Shown piece after piece: positions 51,827-61,500 of a DNA stretch of 64,000 nucleotides. The notes under the pieces were generated by a model, which saw nothing but the letters and a program-made list of their open reading frames with translations, searched no databases and was not told where the DNA came from. A program made the position numbers and the translations under genes. Origin of the DNA: Micromonospora coriariae (GTDB lineage Bacteria; Actinomycetota; Actinomycetes; Mycobacteriales; Micromonosporaceae); contig NZ_LT607412.1 of NCBI RefSeq assembly GCF_900091455.1, forward strand, positions 1,550,001-1,614,000, read 5' to 3'. Each line of letters begins with the position of its first letter. The stretch's first letter is position 1.

Positions 51827-51835
51827 CCCCGGAGG

Positions 51836-52099
51836 CTACCGGCGTGGGCCCTCATCCGTGGCCCCGCAGGAGCCGTCGTGGTCGTCGCGGCGTCGACAGC
51901 GGCCGGCTCCGTCGAGCTTGGCGTCACACCAGATTCGGGCACGCAGGAACTGTTGATCCTCCTCGCTGAGGGTGGTCTCGCCGAAGTCGATGGCGGTGAC
52001 GTGGCCGAGCGAGTCGCGTAGGGCTGCGGCGAGGGCGATGGCCCCGTCGAGGCTGGTCAGGGTGGTGGGGAGGTGAATGATCCAGCGGGGTGAGGTCAT
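51836..52099 (-). CDS. Small hypothetical protein
   Basis: An 87-residue protein. WIIHLPTTLTSLDGAIALAAALRDSLGHVTAIDFGETTLSEEDQQFLRARIWC forms an alpha/beta half with acidic character. The tail is Cys/Asp/Arg-rich (CDAKLDGAGRCRRRDDHDGSCG) with three cysteines. No family was recognised. It starts in the ATGA overlap with the DivIVA-like gene and is followed by the GIY-YIG gene. Confidence 0.65.
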   Translation of the reverse strand: MTSPRWIIHLPTTLTSLDGAIALAAALRDSLGHVTAIDFGETTLSEEDQQFLRARIWCDAKLDGAGRCRRRDDHDGSCGATDEGPRR

Positions 52100-52359
52100 C
52101 GCTGCCACCGACTGTTCGGTGAACCTGGATCGGTGTGGCGGCAGCCGGTGTGCCGGGACTGCCACTGCCGCAGCGCCTGGCGGATGCGTTCGGCCTCGGT
52201 GTTTGCCGTGGTCAGGTCGCGGTGCAGTCGTTCGAGTTCGTCGGCTAAGCGGTTGAGGTAGTCGTGCACCTGAGCGGGGTCGAGGCCGCGCCAGCGCGTG
52301 TCGAAGGAGGCAATGCGGGCGTGGTGTGGGTGCAGGCGTTCCCCGGTCACGTAGATCAT
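52096..52359 (-). CDS. DivIVA-domain-like small protein
   Basis: An 87-residue protein with the DivIVA N-terminal pattern: ARIASFDTRWRGLDPAQVHDYLNRLADELERLHRDLTTANTEAERIRQAL, where FxxxxxGLDPxQVxxYL is the hallmark and the rest a short coiled coil. Full DivIVA proteins are much longer; this one lacks the long coiled-coil tail. It probably localises or multimerises with its operon partners. It has ATGA overlaps with the genes on both sides. Confidence 0.75.
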   Translation of the reverse strand: MIYVTGERLHPHHARIASFDTRWRGLDPAQVHDYLNRLADELERLHRDLTTANTEAERIRQALRQWQSRHTGCRHTDPGSPNSRWQR

Positions 52360-52610
52360 GGCTGCGACACATTCTGCTCGGCGATCAGCCTGCGGATCTG
52401 CCGGTCGGTGAGGCCGCGTTGGTCGAGGACCCGGCGACCCCAACGGTGCAGCCGGCAGGGGTGGGAGGCCCGGTCGTTGCGGCAGCGCGGGCCCTCGGGC
52501 CACTGCTCGGAGACGTGCACGGTGATCGCCTTCACGGCGAAGGTGATGTCTTCGGCGGTGACGTAGGGCGGTAGGGGTAGTTCACCGAGGATCTCGTCGA
52601 TGGAATCCAT
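52356..52610 (-). CDS. CRND-motif hypothetical protein
   Basis: An 84-residue protein, paralogous to 288-755: DSIDEILGELPLPPYVTAEDITFAVKAITVHVSEQWPEGPRCRND, then PCRLHRWGRRVLDQRGLTDRQI. AGGAAGG precedes the ATG. It is first in a four-gene operon whose junctions are ATGA overlaps, and is divergent from an XRE-TPR regulator. Possible metal ligands are the two cysteines and the histidine; function is unknown. Confidence 0.75.
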   Translation of the reverse strand: MDSIDEILGELPLPPYVTAEDITFAVKAITVHVSEQWPEGPRCRNDRASHPCRLHRWGRRVLDQRGLTDRQIRRLIAEQNVSQP

Positions 52611-52849
52611 GGTCCTTCCTGGTTGTCGGGTTCGGCGCCGAGGCGGGCGGGGACGGCGGCTCGCCGTTCGGGGGACGACGGGATACCGGAGCCCAGCACC
52701 CGCCCCGGGCCATGCCCCCAGCTTCGGCAAGAAGCTGACCAGGAACTACAGCGTCCGAGGGGCCTCGGTGACGCAGAAATGAGGCGTCTCCGTACCCCCT
52801 GATCGACGGACTGTTACTACAGTGGCGGCAGACGGAGGGAGATCGGCTC

Positions 52850-54097
52850 GTGGCCGTGAAGCGACATCGGCTCTGCCAGCGACGCAAAGCCCTCGGGTAT
52901 AGCCAGGAGCGCTTTGCCGAGATTCTGGGCGTGGAGCGGTCAACCGTGGTGCGCTGGGAGAACGCCGAGACGGATCCTCAGCCCTGGCATCGAACCCGCA
53001 TCGCCTCCGCGTTGGGAGTTACGCTCGAACAGCTCGACGACATGCTTGTCGACGTGTCGGTGGCAACACATCGAGGGCAGGCCATGGGAGATGAGACCCC
53101 TAATCCCGCTTCCGGCGCTGCCCGGCTGGAGCTGTTGAACGGCCTCCGAACCTACCTGACCAACTACCTCACAGCACCCGCTGGGCCAGCTCAGTCGCTC
53201 CTCGAGGTGCGGCGAAGCGTTGGCCGAGCGCACAACCTCTACCAGCGAGCGAGCTACACATCCGCCTCCCGCTTGCTGCCGGACGTGCTCAGCCAGGCGA
53301 CGGACCTGTCCAGCAGGTCCACCGGGATGCATCGCAGCAGTTCTTTCCGGCTGCTCGCCGCGGCGTACATCGCGGCGTCAAAGCTGGCAACCAAGGTGGG
53401 CGACGGCGAGACCGCCTTACTGACCGCCGACCGGGCTTCCACGGCGGCGCGGCTCGCCGACGACCAGCCGCTTGCGGCCGTTGCGGCATACCAGGCGGCG
53501 TGTGGTCTCATGCGGCTGCCCGGACGGGTAACCGAAGCCGAGCAGGTCGTGCGGACCAGCATCGTCCGGCTGACAACCACCGCCCCCGCAAACGACCCCG
53601 ACCTGCTCTCCGCTCAGGGCGCATTGCTGCTTCTTGCTGCCGTGATGATGGCCGGACAGGGCAACCCGAAGGAAGCAGGTCAGTTCCTGACGCAGGCCGA
53701 AGGGCTGGCAACGACGCTGGGCTCTGACCGCAACCGGTTGTGGACAGGCTTTGGCCCGACAAACGTCGTTATCCACGCGGTCTCCGCCGCGGTTCGGGCT
53801 GGCAACGCGGACCGGGCGCTGGAGATCGGAGCGCGGCTCGACACCTCGCGGCTGCCGACGGGGTTGGTTGGCCGAAGGGCACAGGTGCACGTCGACTTGG
53901 CGGCAGCGACGATGAGGTCGGCCGGCGACAGATCGGTATCGGTCCTGCACCTGCTCGAAGCCGAGCGGATAGCCGCCGAGATGGTCCACGCCAACGTCCA
54001 GGCGCGCATGCTCCTGCTCGACCTGCTGTCCAAGGAGCGACGAGCGGGGACACCGGGGCTGCGGCCGCTGGCTGAACGGGCCGGGCTGCTCGCATGA
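52850..54097 (+). CDS. XRE-type regulator with TPR-like C-terminal domain
   Basis: A 415-residue regulator. The N-terminal helix-turn-helix is RRKALGYSQERFAEILGVERSTVVRWENAETDPQPW. Residues about 110-400 are helical repeats (TPR-like: ASRLLPDVLSQATDL, AAYIAASKLATKVGDGETALLTADRASTAARLADD). Such proteins are common partners of small accessory or development genes in actinobacteria. The GTG at 52850 follows GGAGGGA. The stop overlaps the flavoprotein start (ATGA), so the two act together, and it may also control the divergent four-gene operon. Confidence 0.88.
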   Translation: MAVKRHRLCQRRKALGYSQERFAEILGVERSTVVRWENAETDPQPWHRTRIASALGVTLEQLDDMLVDVSVATHRGQAMGDETPNPASGAARLELLNGLRTYLTNYLTAPAGPAQSLLEVRRSVGRAHNLYQRASYTSASRLLPDVLSQATDLSSRSTGMHRSSSFRLLAAAYIAASKLATKVGDGETALLTADRASTAARLADDQPLAAVAAYQAACGLMRLPGRVTEAEQVVRTSIVRLTTTAPANDPDLLSAQGALLLLAAVMMAGQGNPKEAGQFLTQAEGLATTLGSDRNRLWTGFGPTNVVIHAVSAAVRAGNADRALEIGARLDTSRLPTGLVGRRAQVHVDLAAATMRSAGDRSVSVLHLLEAERIAAEMVHANVQARMLLLDLLSKERRAGTPGLRPLAERAGLLA

Positions 54098-54624
54098 CTC
54101 GACGGGGTGTGTTGTCTCTGGTCGCCTGCGCCGCTCCTCCCGTGCTGCGCATCGGCGAGCTGATTGAGTTGCTGCAGGAAGACGGGTGGATCGTATGCGT
54201 CACCGCTAGCCCGACGGCTGCCACTTGGATCGATCGGGAAGCGCTACAGCGGCAGACTGGCTATCCGGTCCGGGTCGAGTGGCGGATGCCCGGCGACCCT
54301 GAGCCGCACCCCCCGGCGACCACCGTTGCCGTCGTACCGGCCACGTTCAACGTCATCAACAAGTGGGCGCAGGGAATCAACGACGCGCTCGTGCTTGGCA
54401 TCCTCAACGAAGCGCTTGGCGCTGGCATCCCGGTGTACGCGTTTCCGAACGTCAAAGCGCAGCTCGCCAAGCACCCAACCTATGACCGGCACCTGCAGCT
54501 ACTCCGAGAGGCGGGCATCATCATGACGCCGCTGCCCGCCGACGTGGACTGGCGAATGGTCGCGGACAGCCTCCAAGCCCCCGCGCACGGCAGTTCTGGC
54601 GCTGCGGCTGGGCTAAACAGCTGA
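54094..54624 (+). CDS. Flavoprotein (HFCD family)
   Basis: A 176-residue protein of the Dfp/LanD-like flavoprotein family: [40 protein letters not shown], then [69 protein letters not shown]. Members bind FMN and decarboxylate cysteine-containing substrates; in this XRE-linked group the substrate is not known. It is translationally coupled to the regulator. Confidence 0.85.
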   Translation: MTRRGVLSLVACAAPPVLRIGELIELLQEDGWIVCVTASPTAATWIDREALQRQTGYPVRVEWRMPGDPEPHPPATTVAVVPATFNVINKWAQGINDALVLGILNEALGAGIPVYAFPNVKAQLAKHPTYDRHLQLLREAGIIMTPLPADVDWRMVADSLQAPAHGSSGAAAGLNS

Positions 54625-54639
54625 CGTATGCGCGCCTTC

Positions 54640-55426
54640 GACCGGCGTTCAACCATGCGAGCGACGGCGGGTTCAAAGGGTGTGCGCAAGGAGTTCGGCG
54701 AGCTTCTCGGATGGGTGCTTCGCTCGACCAGGGTGCCCACTGCGGACTTGATGTCTTTGCCGAGGATCAGATCGCCCTCCCAGTGGCCGGGCACCGCACG
54801 ATCGTCGGCCTCGGCGGGCCGTTCGCTGATCATGACCATGTCCGGGATCCGGCCGGTGTTCTCGTACCGCCGGCGGGCACGGCGCTGACTCGGCCGGTGC
54901 GCAGGCAGCGAGCTAGTTCTCGGCGTAGCTCACCGCGGCCCTGCACGAACAGCGCCTGATAGATGGTTTCAGAGGATCGCGGGGAAACTCGATTGGCAAG
55001 CGCCGCGAGATCTCTTGCGGTGGCCAACCGGCCTGCAGGCACTCGGTGACCTTCCCGGCCAGCCGCGCACAGGCCAGCTTCGGCGTCTTCGGCCGTCGGG
55101 CCCGCGCTCGCGCTCGCTGGTGAGCCCGCCAGGCACGGTAGTCGGTCCGGCTGCCGCTACCACCCACTTCCCGGGACACCGTCGAGGTGGCCTTGCCGAG
55201 CCGGGCAGCGATCGCCGTGAACGACTCGCCGCCACGCAGGCCAAGACTGATTTCCTCCCGGTCGGCAAGAGGCGGATCGCACCGGGCGTTTCGATTCGTG
55301 GCGCACGACGGTTCGGACGATCTCATGCGAGCAGCCGACCTTGCGGCCGATCTCCCTCAACGACAAGCCCTTAGCGCTCAACCGGCGGGCCAACTGCCGT
55401 TGCTCCACAGTCAGATGGGCGGTCAT
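54640..55426 (-). pseudogene. Broken IS30 family transposase
   Basis: Consecutive pieces of one IS30 transposase occur in shifting frames: MTAHLTVEQRQLARRLSAKGLSLREIGRKVGCSHE (from 55426), SLGLRGGESFTAIAARLGKATSTVSREV and AWRAHQRARARARRPKTPKLA (about 55270-55000), [28 protein letters not shown] (about 54980-54880) and [28 protein letters not shown] (about 54800-54720). After this the catalytic core is lost. At least three frameshifts and a 3' truncation make it inactive. It separates the flavoprotein gene from the MORC/Z1/AIPR operon. Confidence 0.8.
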
Positions 55427-55725
55427 CAACAACTCCCTCGATCGAATCGATGCATTCTCATCGACTCGTCGAGCCCATTGCGCTGACCGACTGAACCCGC
55501 CCCCTCTGCTCCTGCCGAATGTTGACCCCCTCGCTGGTTGTTGATGTTCAGCTGTGGGTCTTTGATGGCCGGGGACGCGACCGAGGCTGCGGTCTTCGAC
55601 TCGGCAGCTGTCGCCCTCCATTGAGGTGACTTCGGTTGCAAACGCCCGCGCCACGGCGCCGGCTCGATTCCGTGCGCGCGACGGAACGCGAAATCGACCA
55701 ACTGCCCAAGCCGCCAGACTGGTAG
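55427..55725. other. Intergenic region between IS30 remnant and AIPR gene
   Basis: About 300 bp without an intact gene. It should contain the outer end of the IS30 element. I could not define an inverted repeat because the other end of the element is missing. Confidence 0.4.
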
Positions 55726-57804
55726 CTACCGGGAATCATCCGGCAGCTCTACCGGCAGCCCCAACGCGCGTAGGCGGCCGTAGGTCTCAAGCGCGACCAG
55801 ACTCTGAGCCTCGGTAGGGATCTTGATCGGTAGGGCACCACATACGTTGAGAATTCCGACCTCCTTAGGGGTGACGTGGCGGCGTTCCCGGCCCCATCTA
55901 AGAACGTCCTGCCAGAAGGTTCTGCCTGCCGTAACGACGGTGGTCTGAGCCGCGATGCCATTGAGGATGCGCTGGTCCTGTGCGCCGTCCCTTGCGCGGG
56001 CAGATGCTTCGCGGCCCTCGATGGTGGCCTTCCGCAAGTCAGGATGCCAATCCACGTGAACCTTGCTGACGGCCCGCCAACAGTCTTCGTGTTTGGCCCA
56101 TTCAGTGACGTTTGCGCGGTTCCCCTCGGGACGTTGTAGGATCGTCAGAACAGCTCTACCGGCCTTCACGAGACCATCTCTGACAATCGATGGCAGAGCT
56201 TGATCCCGCCATACGGCTTCGAAGTCGAAGGCGCGGCCAAGACGCCTCAGATCAAAAGCGAGCTTGGCGATCGCATATGCGACGATGTTCGCTCGATACC
56301 CACCCTCGTACCAATCTTGTTTCGGGATCAACAATTCAAGGTTCTTCCATACGATCGCCTTGGCGATCGACGCCCGGTAGTAAGACTCGGAAAAGTAATC
56401 AGGCGAGTCTTCCCACTTCTTCGAGACGTCGGCGGCAAAGGCTGCGAAGTTCCGTTGAGCGCCTCTGCTTACGACGTGAGGCTGCTCAGCCCAAGCCATC
56501 GAATATTTTGCAAGGTCTGTCTTGCCGAACAGTTGCTCGCGGGGATACTCGAGATCAAATTCCTTCCGCTTCTTCGCCGTCAGTCCGGACCTGGCGTCTA
56601 GGTACTGTCCGCGCGCTCTCTCGTAGAACCACTTGGACTGCTTCAGCGAACCGTCGAGTGATGGAGCGTAGACACGCCGCGAGAATTGCTCAATCCGAAC
56701 ATGGAAAGGGTGGTTGGAGAAGAAGTCCGCTTGACTCACGCGGTTCTGACTGTTCGCGTACTCCGAAATCTTCGGCACCACATCGGCCGCATTGTTCGAG
56801 TCGACGATCGACAATTTCATCTGAACGAATACATCGGAAAGGTCAACGTTGTTAACGAATGCCGCATGGATGGAAGCTGTAGTCTGGCCACCATTGACGA
56901 TCTGGAGATTCCGGATCTTTGTGAGCCGGGCGGTGGTGCCGTCAGAGTCGAGTTCCACAGCCTCCGCCGTGGCCGATATGCCGTTGTTATAGGCGAAAAA
57001 CATCTGTGGAGCCGATTCCAGCGTCGTCTTGATTCCTCTGTTGACTGAGCCACGCGACTGCAGAAAGACTCGCACATTCTGCTCTAGCAGGCGAGTACCC
57101 CATCGATCGTAAATCGCCGCGAGTTGGGCACCCGGAATGACTACGAGGTAGCCGTCGTAATCGGCCCCCTTCACGGCAGCACGGAGCGCCGGAAGTGGAG
57201 CAGGAAGGTCATTCACCAGATCGAGCTCAAGCTCCTCGCGCTCACCCCCGGCCACGACGTACCGGTGCAGGCGTCCGAGATCCCAGACGTTGTGGGTAAT
57301 CGGTACGCCGTCTATCTCGCCAGCTGGGACGCTGTCGACCCGGCTGCTCAGCACCCGGTTGGTGATCACGATGATTCGAACTTTGTTGACGACAGCCCAC
57401 GTCGTCGCAATCATCTCAGCGAGATCAAACGCCGGTTGAGCCTGCTCCAAGCCGTCCCTGAAAGTAGGGTCGAGCGAACGGAGGATGAAGTTGCGGGCAC
57501 GATTGTTGATGGCGCGGAGGTCGGTTGCGGTCAGCGTCTCCGGCCGCTCTGCCTGCCGGAAGTCGACGATGATCAGGGTTAGCACGCCGACGGCTTCCCG
57601 AGGATCGCCGGCGTAGCCGTCGACGCGGACGCCACGGACGCCCAAGTAAGGCGCCCGATCGGCGGTTTCGATCTCCCCGGCCGTTATCAGGTATTCCGTC
57701 ACGACGTCAAAGAACGAGTCCTCGGCAAACGATCCCGTGGCTTCCGAGTGCGCGAGGACCTCTTGATAGAGCTGGTTGTGGTAGATGTCCAGCGCGTTAT
57801 CCAC
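55726..57804 (-). CDS. AIPR family protein
   Basis: A 692-residue protein. The family signatures are NRGIKTTLESAPQMFFAYNNGISATAEAV and LQIVNGGQTTASIHAAF, followed by DVFVQMKLSIVDSNNAADVVPKISEYANSQNRVSQADFFSNHPFH. The AIPR (abortive infection phage resistance) family is linked to phage exclusion and restriction loci. Residues 60-150 resemble a nuclease-like region (VLTLIIVDFRQ) but no complete active site is evident. The GTG at 57804 follows GGAGG by 8 nt and overlaps the end of the nuclease gene, so it is the last gene of the four-gene operon. Confidence 0.85.
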   Translation of the reverse strand: MDNALDIYHNQLYQEVLAHSEATGSFAEDSFFDVVTEYLITAGEIETADRAPYLGVRGVRVDGYAGDPREAVGVLTLIIVDFRQAERPETLTATDLRAINNRARNFILRSLDPTFRDGLEQAQPAFDLAEMIATTWAVVNKVRIIVITNRVLSSRVDSVPAGEIDGVPITHNVWDLGRLHRYVVAGGEREELELDLVNDLPAPLPALRAAVKGADYDGYLVVIPGAQLAAIYDRWGTRLLEQNVRVFLQSRGSVNRGIKTTLESAPQMFFAYNNGISATAEAVELDSDGTTARLTKIRNLQIVNGGQTTASIHAAFVNNVDLSDVFVQMKLSIVDSNNAADVVPKISEYANSQNRVSQADFFSNHPFHVRIEQFSRRVYAPSLDGSLKQSKWFYERARGQYLDARSGLTAKKRKEFDLEYPREQLFGKTDLAKYSMAWAEQPHVVSRGAQRNFAAFAADVSKKWEDSPDYFSESYYRASIAKAIVWKNLELLIPKQDWYEGGYRANIVAYAIAKLAFDLRRLGRAFDFEAVWRDQALPSIVRDGLVKAGRAVLTILQRPEGNRANVTEWAKHEDCWRAVSKVHVDWHPDLRKATIEGREASARARDGAQDQRILNGIAAQTTVVTAGRTFWQDVLRWGRERRHVTPKEVGILNVCGALPIKIPTEAQSLVALETYGRLRALGLPVELPDDSR

Positions 57805-58786
57805 GGGCAGCCTCCAGATCGGAGAGCATCGTCTCAAGCGTGACGACGAAGCTGTCAATCTCTTTAAGTTCAACCTGATATCTGACTCTACCGATGCCAG
57901 TCCGTAGGATGTCGGGAGTGATCCTCGGGAAATCTGGTCTGACCTGATATATCGACATTCCGTCGATAGACCAGATGTTGGTATACGAGTCTTCCTCCCG
58001 ATAACCAGTTGCCGCCAGCCGAGACTCCAGCAGGTCACTGGCCCACGGCGCATGGTCCTCGAAGCAAGTTCGCAGGCGACTCACCCAGCCGTGGAGCGTA
58101 GTCGCGTCAGCGCCCTCGCGAGGTATCTCGTTGACCGAGAAGACCACTAGGTAGAGGGCTTCGAACGACACCATGTCCAACTGGTGCTCGGAGCTGATGC
58201 TGACCGCCGGTACGGCTCCGCCCCGCTGCGTCTTCACCTCGATGGCAGTCGGAGAAAACTCGAAGTCCTTAGGCCCGTCCAGCGGACCCCACCATCCCGT
58301 TACCGCCTCTTTAGCGCCGATCGACGGAATCAGATGCTCCTGAATGAGCCTGAGCTCGCCGACCAATCCCTTCTGCTCCGAGTTGGTGAGGACATGTGAA
58401 GGAGCTCCCCGCATGAGGTGGTGCCAGCGCCAGGTTCGGGCAATTACCCTCCGGACCGCGTCCGACTCAGTAGGAGCCAGGCCGGCTGCCTCCATAATGT
58501 CGACGCAGAGGCGGTGGAATAGGTCCGTCGACCCCGCATCCTTCAGCGCAAGCCAGAGGTGCACCTTGCCCGCTTTGTCTGCGTCGCCGAAAGAAAGCTC
58601 GACGCCACGCAGTTCCGGCAGCGTCGCGTCGCCGATCGAGGACGGTTGAACGGACATGGTCCAAGCCCTGCGCCCCCTAGCGTCCCTCGCCCAGTAGCAG
58701 TCCCAGCGGTGGCCCGGATCGGCTCGGACTGCTGTGGCGGTACCCATCGTGGTCGCGGGGCGCAGACCCGCCCAGGGATCGCTCAT
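57797..58786 (-). CDS. PD-(D/E)XK motif protein (DUF4420-type)
   Basis: A 329-residue protein with a nuclease core in its centre: GLVGELRLIQEHLIPSIGAKEAVTGWWGPLDGPKDFEFSPTAIEVKTQ gives Glu144, Asp174, Glu183 and Lys185. The flanking regions are family-specific. It is the endonuclease of the MORC/Z1/AIPR set. The ATG overlaps the Z1 stop as TGATG. Confidence 0.88.
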   Translation of the reverse strand: MSDPWAGLRPATTMGTATAVRADPGHRWDCYWARDARGRRAWTMSVQPSSIGDATLPELRGVELSFGDADKAGKVHLWLALKDAGSTDLFHRLCVDIMEAAGLAPTESDAVRRVIARTWRWHHLMRGAPSHVLTNSEQKGLVGELRLIQEHLIPSIGAKEAVTGWWGPLDGPKDFEFSPTAIEVKTQRGGAVPAVSISSEHQLDMVSFEALYLVVFSVNEIPREGADATTLHGWVSRLRTCFEDHAPWASDLLESRLAATGYREEDSYTNIWSIDGMSIYQVRPDFPRITPDILRTGIGRVRYQVELKEIDSFVVTLETMLSDLEAARG

Positions 58787-61500
58787 CAGTCTTCGCCCTC
58801 AAGCTCGTCGTCCGAGTCGACACCGAAGTGTTCGCGGAACCAGACGGTGTTCACGACAAACTCGACTCGCTTCTCCGACTGTCCCGGAGGTGACGGCGGG
58901 AAGCTGATCCCCCAAGCGGCCACAAGAGCCGGTAAGTTGGGCCCGCCGCCGTCGCTCGAAGTCGTTAGGCGTACCAGGTGCAACATGAGCAGTGGCTTCG
59001 CCCGGAAACGGCGGTATGCGACGTCAGGATAGTTCACAGGATCCCCGTCCGGCGAGGGGTTGTCTCGCCGATAGTGCTCCTCTGCAGCCTCGCGCTGGGC
59101 GTCCGGCATACCAGCGCGTTCGATGCCCCGTGATGCCACCTTTTGGTTGTTCCCGATGTACAAGGTGTTCCCGCTCGAGCGGGACCCGGTAGACCGCTTC
59201 TGATAAACGACGCGCAGATCGTTCAAGGTCTCGTAATCGGCTCGCTCAACCAGCGGCTCCTTCACGCTGGGTTGCCGGCCGACGAGCAGGACGTCCCAAC
59301 TCCGAAGCGTGGACGCAGCACGCTCTTCGATGTAAGCGACGACGGGTCCGCTCTGCGTCTTGGTCGAGCCTGGATCCTGCTTGTAATCGCGCACGAATGA
59401 TGCCACGAGTTCCGGCGAAACACTGGAAAATAGCCAGCTGCCGCCGAGAGGTATTGGTGTTACGCCGGAGGCGTGGACGGCGGTCACAAGTGAACGGATG
59501 CGCCGGACGTTGTAGTCAGAGTCACGTGCAGACACGGGTGTGGTTTCGATTTGCGACCCGCCGAGGCCGATGCTGACGACGAAGCGCTTGCCTGTCCCCA
59601 TTTTGTTACGCGCCGTAACGATGAGACTGTCTGGATGGCTTCTGACCCGCAAACCAAAGTCCTCAGGAGTGGCGCCCGAGGCCTCCATATCTTTCAAATC
59701 GTCGCGTAACATCTCGATCGACTCGGCGATGTGTGCGTACCATCCCTGCGCGTCCTCCGGCATCCAAATCCGGCAAAGGTCCTCGTAACCGGGTCGGTAG
59801 CCGAACCAGCGGCCCATCTGCATCAATGTGTCGTACATGACCGAGCTACGTAGGAAGTACGTGATGCTGAGGCCTTCCAGGGTCAGACCTCGGGAGAGGG
59901 AGAATCCGCCAACCGCGATGACGTTGAGGCCGTTCTCGAAGTCGCTGTAGTTCAGCTTACCGGCCGACTTGTTGTTGACCTCAACGACGCGGATGGGCGC
60001 GGCGGCATCGTGGAGGACTCTGAGGACATCCTCCCACCGTTGACCGGCCTCGCCGTACTCGGTCTTCCAAGTGTTCTCCAATTCAAAAATCTCGGGCACT
60101 GCACGAGCCTCGACCGGATCGAGCGCCCCGCTGATACGGAGCGCGTTCTGCAGCTCCTCAAGATAGGAGTGCACGTGATTCCGGAGTTGGGACTGCACTC
60201 GGGTGAACCGAGACGCGTTGATCAGCATCGAATTGTGTTCCAATGCCCCTCCGCGGAGGATCCGGATGGCTCTGACCAGCAAGAACGCCCGCACAGCGAA
60301 CCGCAGGCTGTCAGGCAAACCTTCGATGATTTGCGTTATCCGGTGTTTGACCGGGATGACGTCGTCCGAGTCGTTAATGGGTCGCAAAAACTCGTCCGGC
60401 GATTCGAGGAACACCCTTCTGGCACCAAGGTAGTTGCTAGGTGGGTCCAAGCTGACGATGAAATCGCGCGGGAAGAGGTCTTGGCCAAGCATCTCATCAT
60501 CGCTCTCAGGGTCGATGAAGATGTTGGCGAAAGGCGTGGCGGTGTAGCCTACGTACGAACTGCGCTCGAACATGGCGAGAAGCTCTCTGATCTGCGCATT
60601 GATGGTGGACGCCGCGTTGGGATTTTGGCTGACGTTAATCGATGCGTTGTCTGCCTCATCGTCGATCAGCAGCAGGGGAGAGTTGATGCGGCCGCCCTGC
60701 AGGCTGGTTTTCAGCCACTGGGTCAGGTTGGCAAGAGTGTTGGCATTCTTCTTAATAACGAACACGGCAGGCTCGTTCAGATTCTGCAGTGGAACGCCTA
60801 CCTGACTGGCTGCGGCTTGGCTGAAGTCCTTCGTCGAGCTGGTGAAGTGTGAAGGGCGGCGCTGCAGATCGATCCGGCCGACGCCTACGACCTTGCCGAG
60901 CTTGTTTTTGCCTGCTCCCTTCTCGAAGCCGATGAACCCCTCGTCCACCCTGGATTGCGTCTGGTTTCGGAGGTTGTTGTGGATTCCCGCGATGACAATG
61001 ATCACCCGGTAGCCTGCGTCGGCGGCCTTGCAGACCAGTCCGAGGTAGTTCGCTGTCTTGCCGGACTGGACGTTTCCGAGCACCAGACCCTTCCGGGCCC
61101 ACACACCAGCTTCCCGAGGATTTCCCAGCAAGCCGAGAGTGCGGTCGGACACTTCGCCCAGTGTCGCCAGGACGGGGACACCCATGCCCTTCGTGGACAA
61201 CAGCTTTCTGTACCTCAGCCAATAATAGGGATCGATGGACGCCTTAGCGTCCGGGAGCCAAGGTTCGTGCTTCACCTTGACGACGTTCCCGATGGTCAAG
61301 ATCACAGCATGTCGGGTCTCAAGAAGACGCGCGAGTTGTTCGGCGTCATCGTCCGAGACCGAACTGAATTTGGGCAGCGGCCGGAAGTCATCAATTGTCG
61401 TACGGATCAATTGAGGAGTAAGCTGGTCCGCCGGCAAGCTGGTCAGCTCGGCGGTGACCACTCGGTCTAGAGCGTCGATCACTCCAAGCTCGGCTGACAT
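58786..61500 (-). CDS. Z1 domain protein (SFII-helicase-like ATPase)
   Basis: A 904-residue protein. The N-terminal motor has LVLGNVQSGKTANYLGLV (Walker A at 142-149), the DEAD-box-like LLLIDDEADNASIN and SSYVGYTATPFANIFI. The C-terminal half holds the Z1 domain (GGFSLSRGLTLEGLSITYFLRSSVMYDTLMQMGRWFGYRPGYEDLCRIWMPED), which supplies the second RecA lobe including motif VI RWFGYRPGY. GGAGG lies before the ATG and TGATG couples it to the MORC gene. It is predicted to translocate on or remodel DNA for the restriction system. Confidence 0.9.
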   Translation of the reverse strand: MSAELGVIDALDRVVTAELTSLPADQLTPQLIRTTIDDFRPLPKFSSVSDDDAEQLARLLETRHAVILTIGNVVKVKHEPWLPDAKASIDPYYWLRYRKLLSTKGMGVPVLATLGEVSDRTLGLLGNPREAGVWARKGLVLGNVQSGKTANYLGLVCKAADAGYRVIIVIAGIHNNLRNQTQSRVDEGFIGFEKGAGKNKLGKVVGVGRIDLQRRPSHFTSSTKDFSQAAASQVGVPLQNLNEPAVFVIKKNANTLANLTQWLKTSLQGGRINSPLLLIDDEADNASINVSQNPNAASTINAQIRELLAMFERSSYVGYTATPFANIFIDPESDDEMLGQDLFPRDFIVSLDPPSNYLGARRVFLESPDEFLRPINDSDDVIPVKHRITQIIEGLPDSLRFAVRAFLLVRAIRILRGGALEHNSMLINASRFTRVQSQLRNHVHSYLEELQNALRISGALDPVEARAVPEIFELENTWKTEYGEAGQRWEDVLRVLHDAAAPIRVVEVNNKSAGKLNYSDFENGLNVIAVGGFSLSRGLTLEGLSITYFLRSSVMYDTLMQMGRWFGYRPGYEDLCRIWMPEDAQGWYAHIAESIEMLRDDLKDMEASGATPEDFGLRVRSHPDSLIVTARNKMGTGKRFVVSIGLGGSQIETTPVSARDSDYNVRRIRSLVTAVHASGVTPIPLGGSWLFSSVSPELVASFVRDYKQDPGSTKTQSGPVVAYIEERAASTLRSWDVLLVGRQPSVKEPLVERADYETLNDLRVVYQKRSTGSRSSGNTLYIGNNQKVASRGIERAGMPDAQREAAEEHYRRDNPSPDGDPVNYPDVAYRRFRAKPLLMLHLVRLTTSSDGGGPNLPALVAAWGISFPPSPPGQSEKRVEFVVNTVWFREHFGVDSDDELEGED

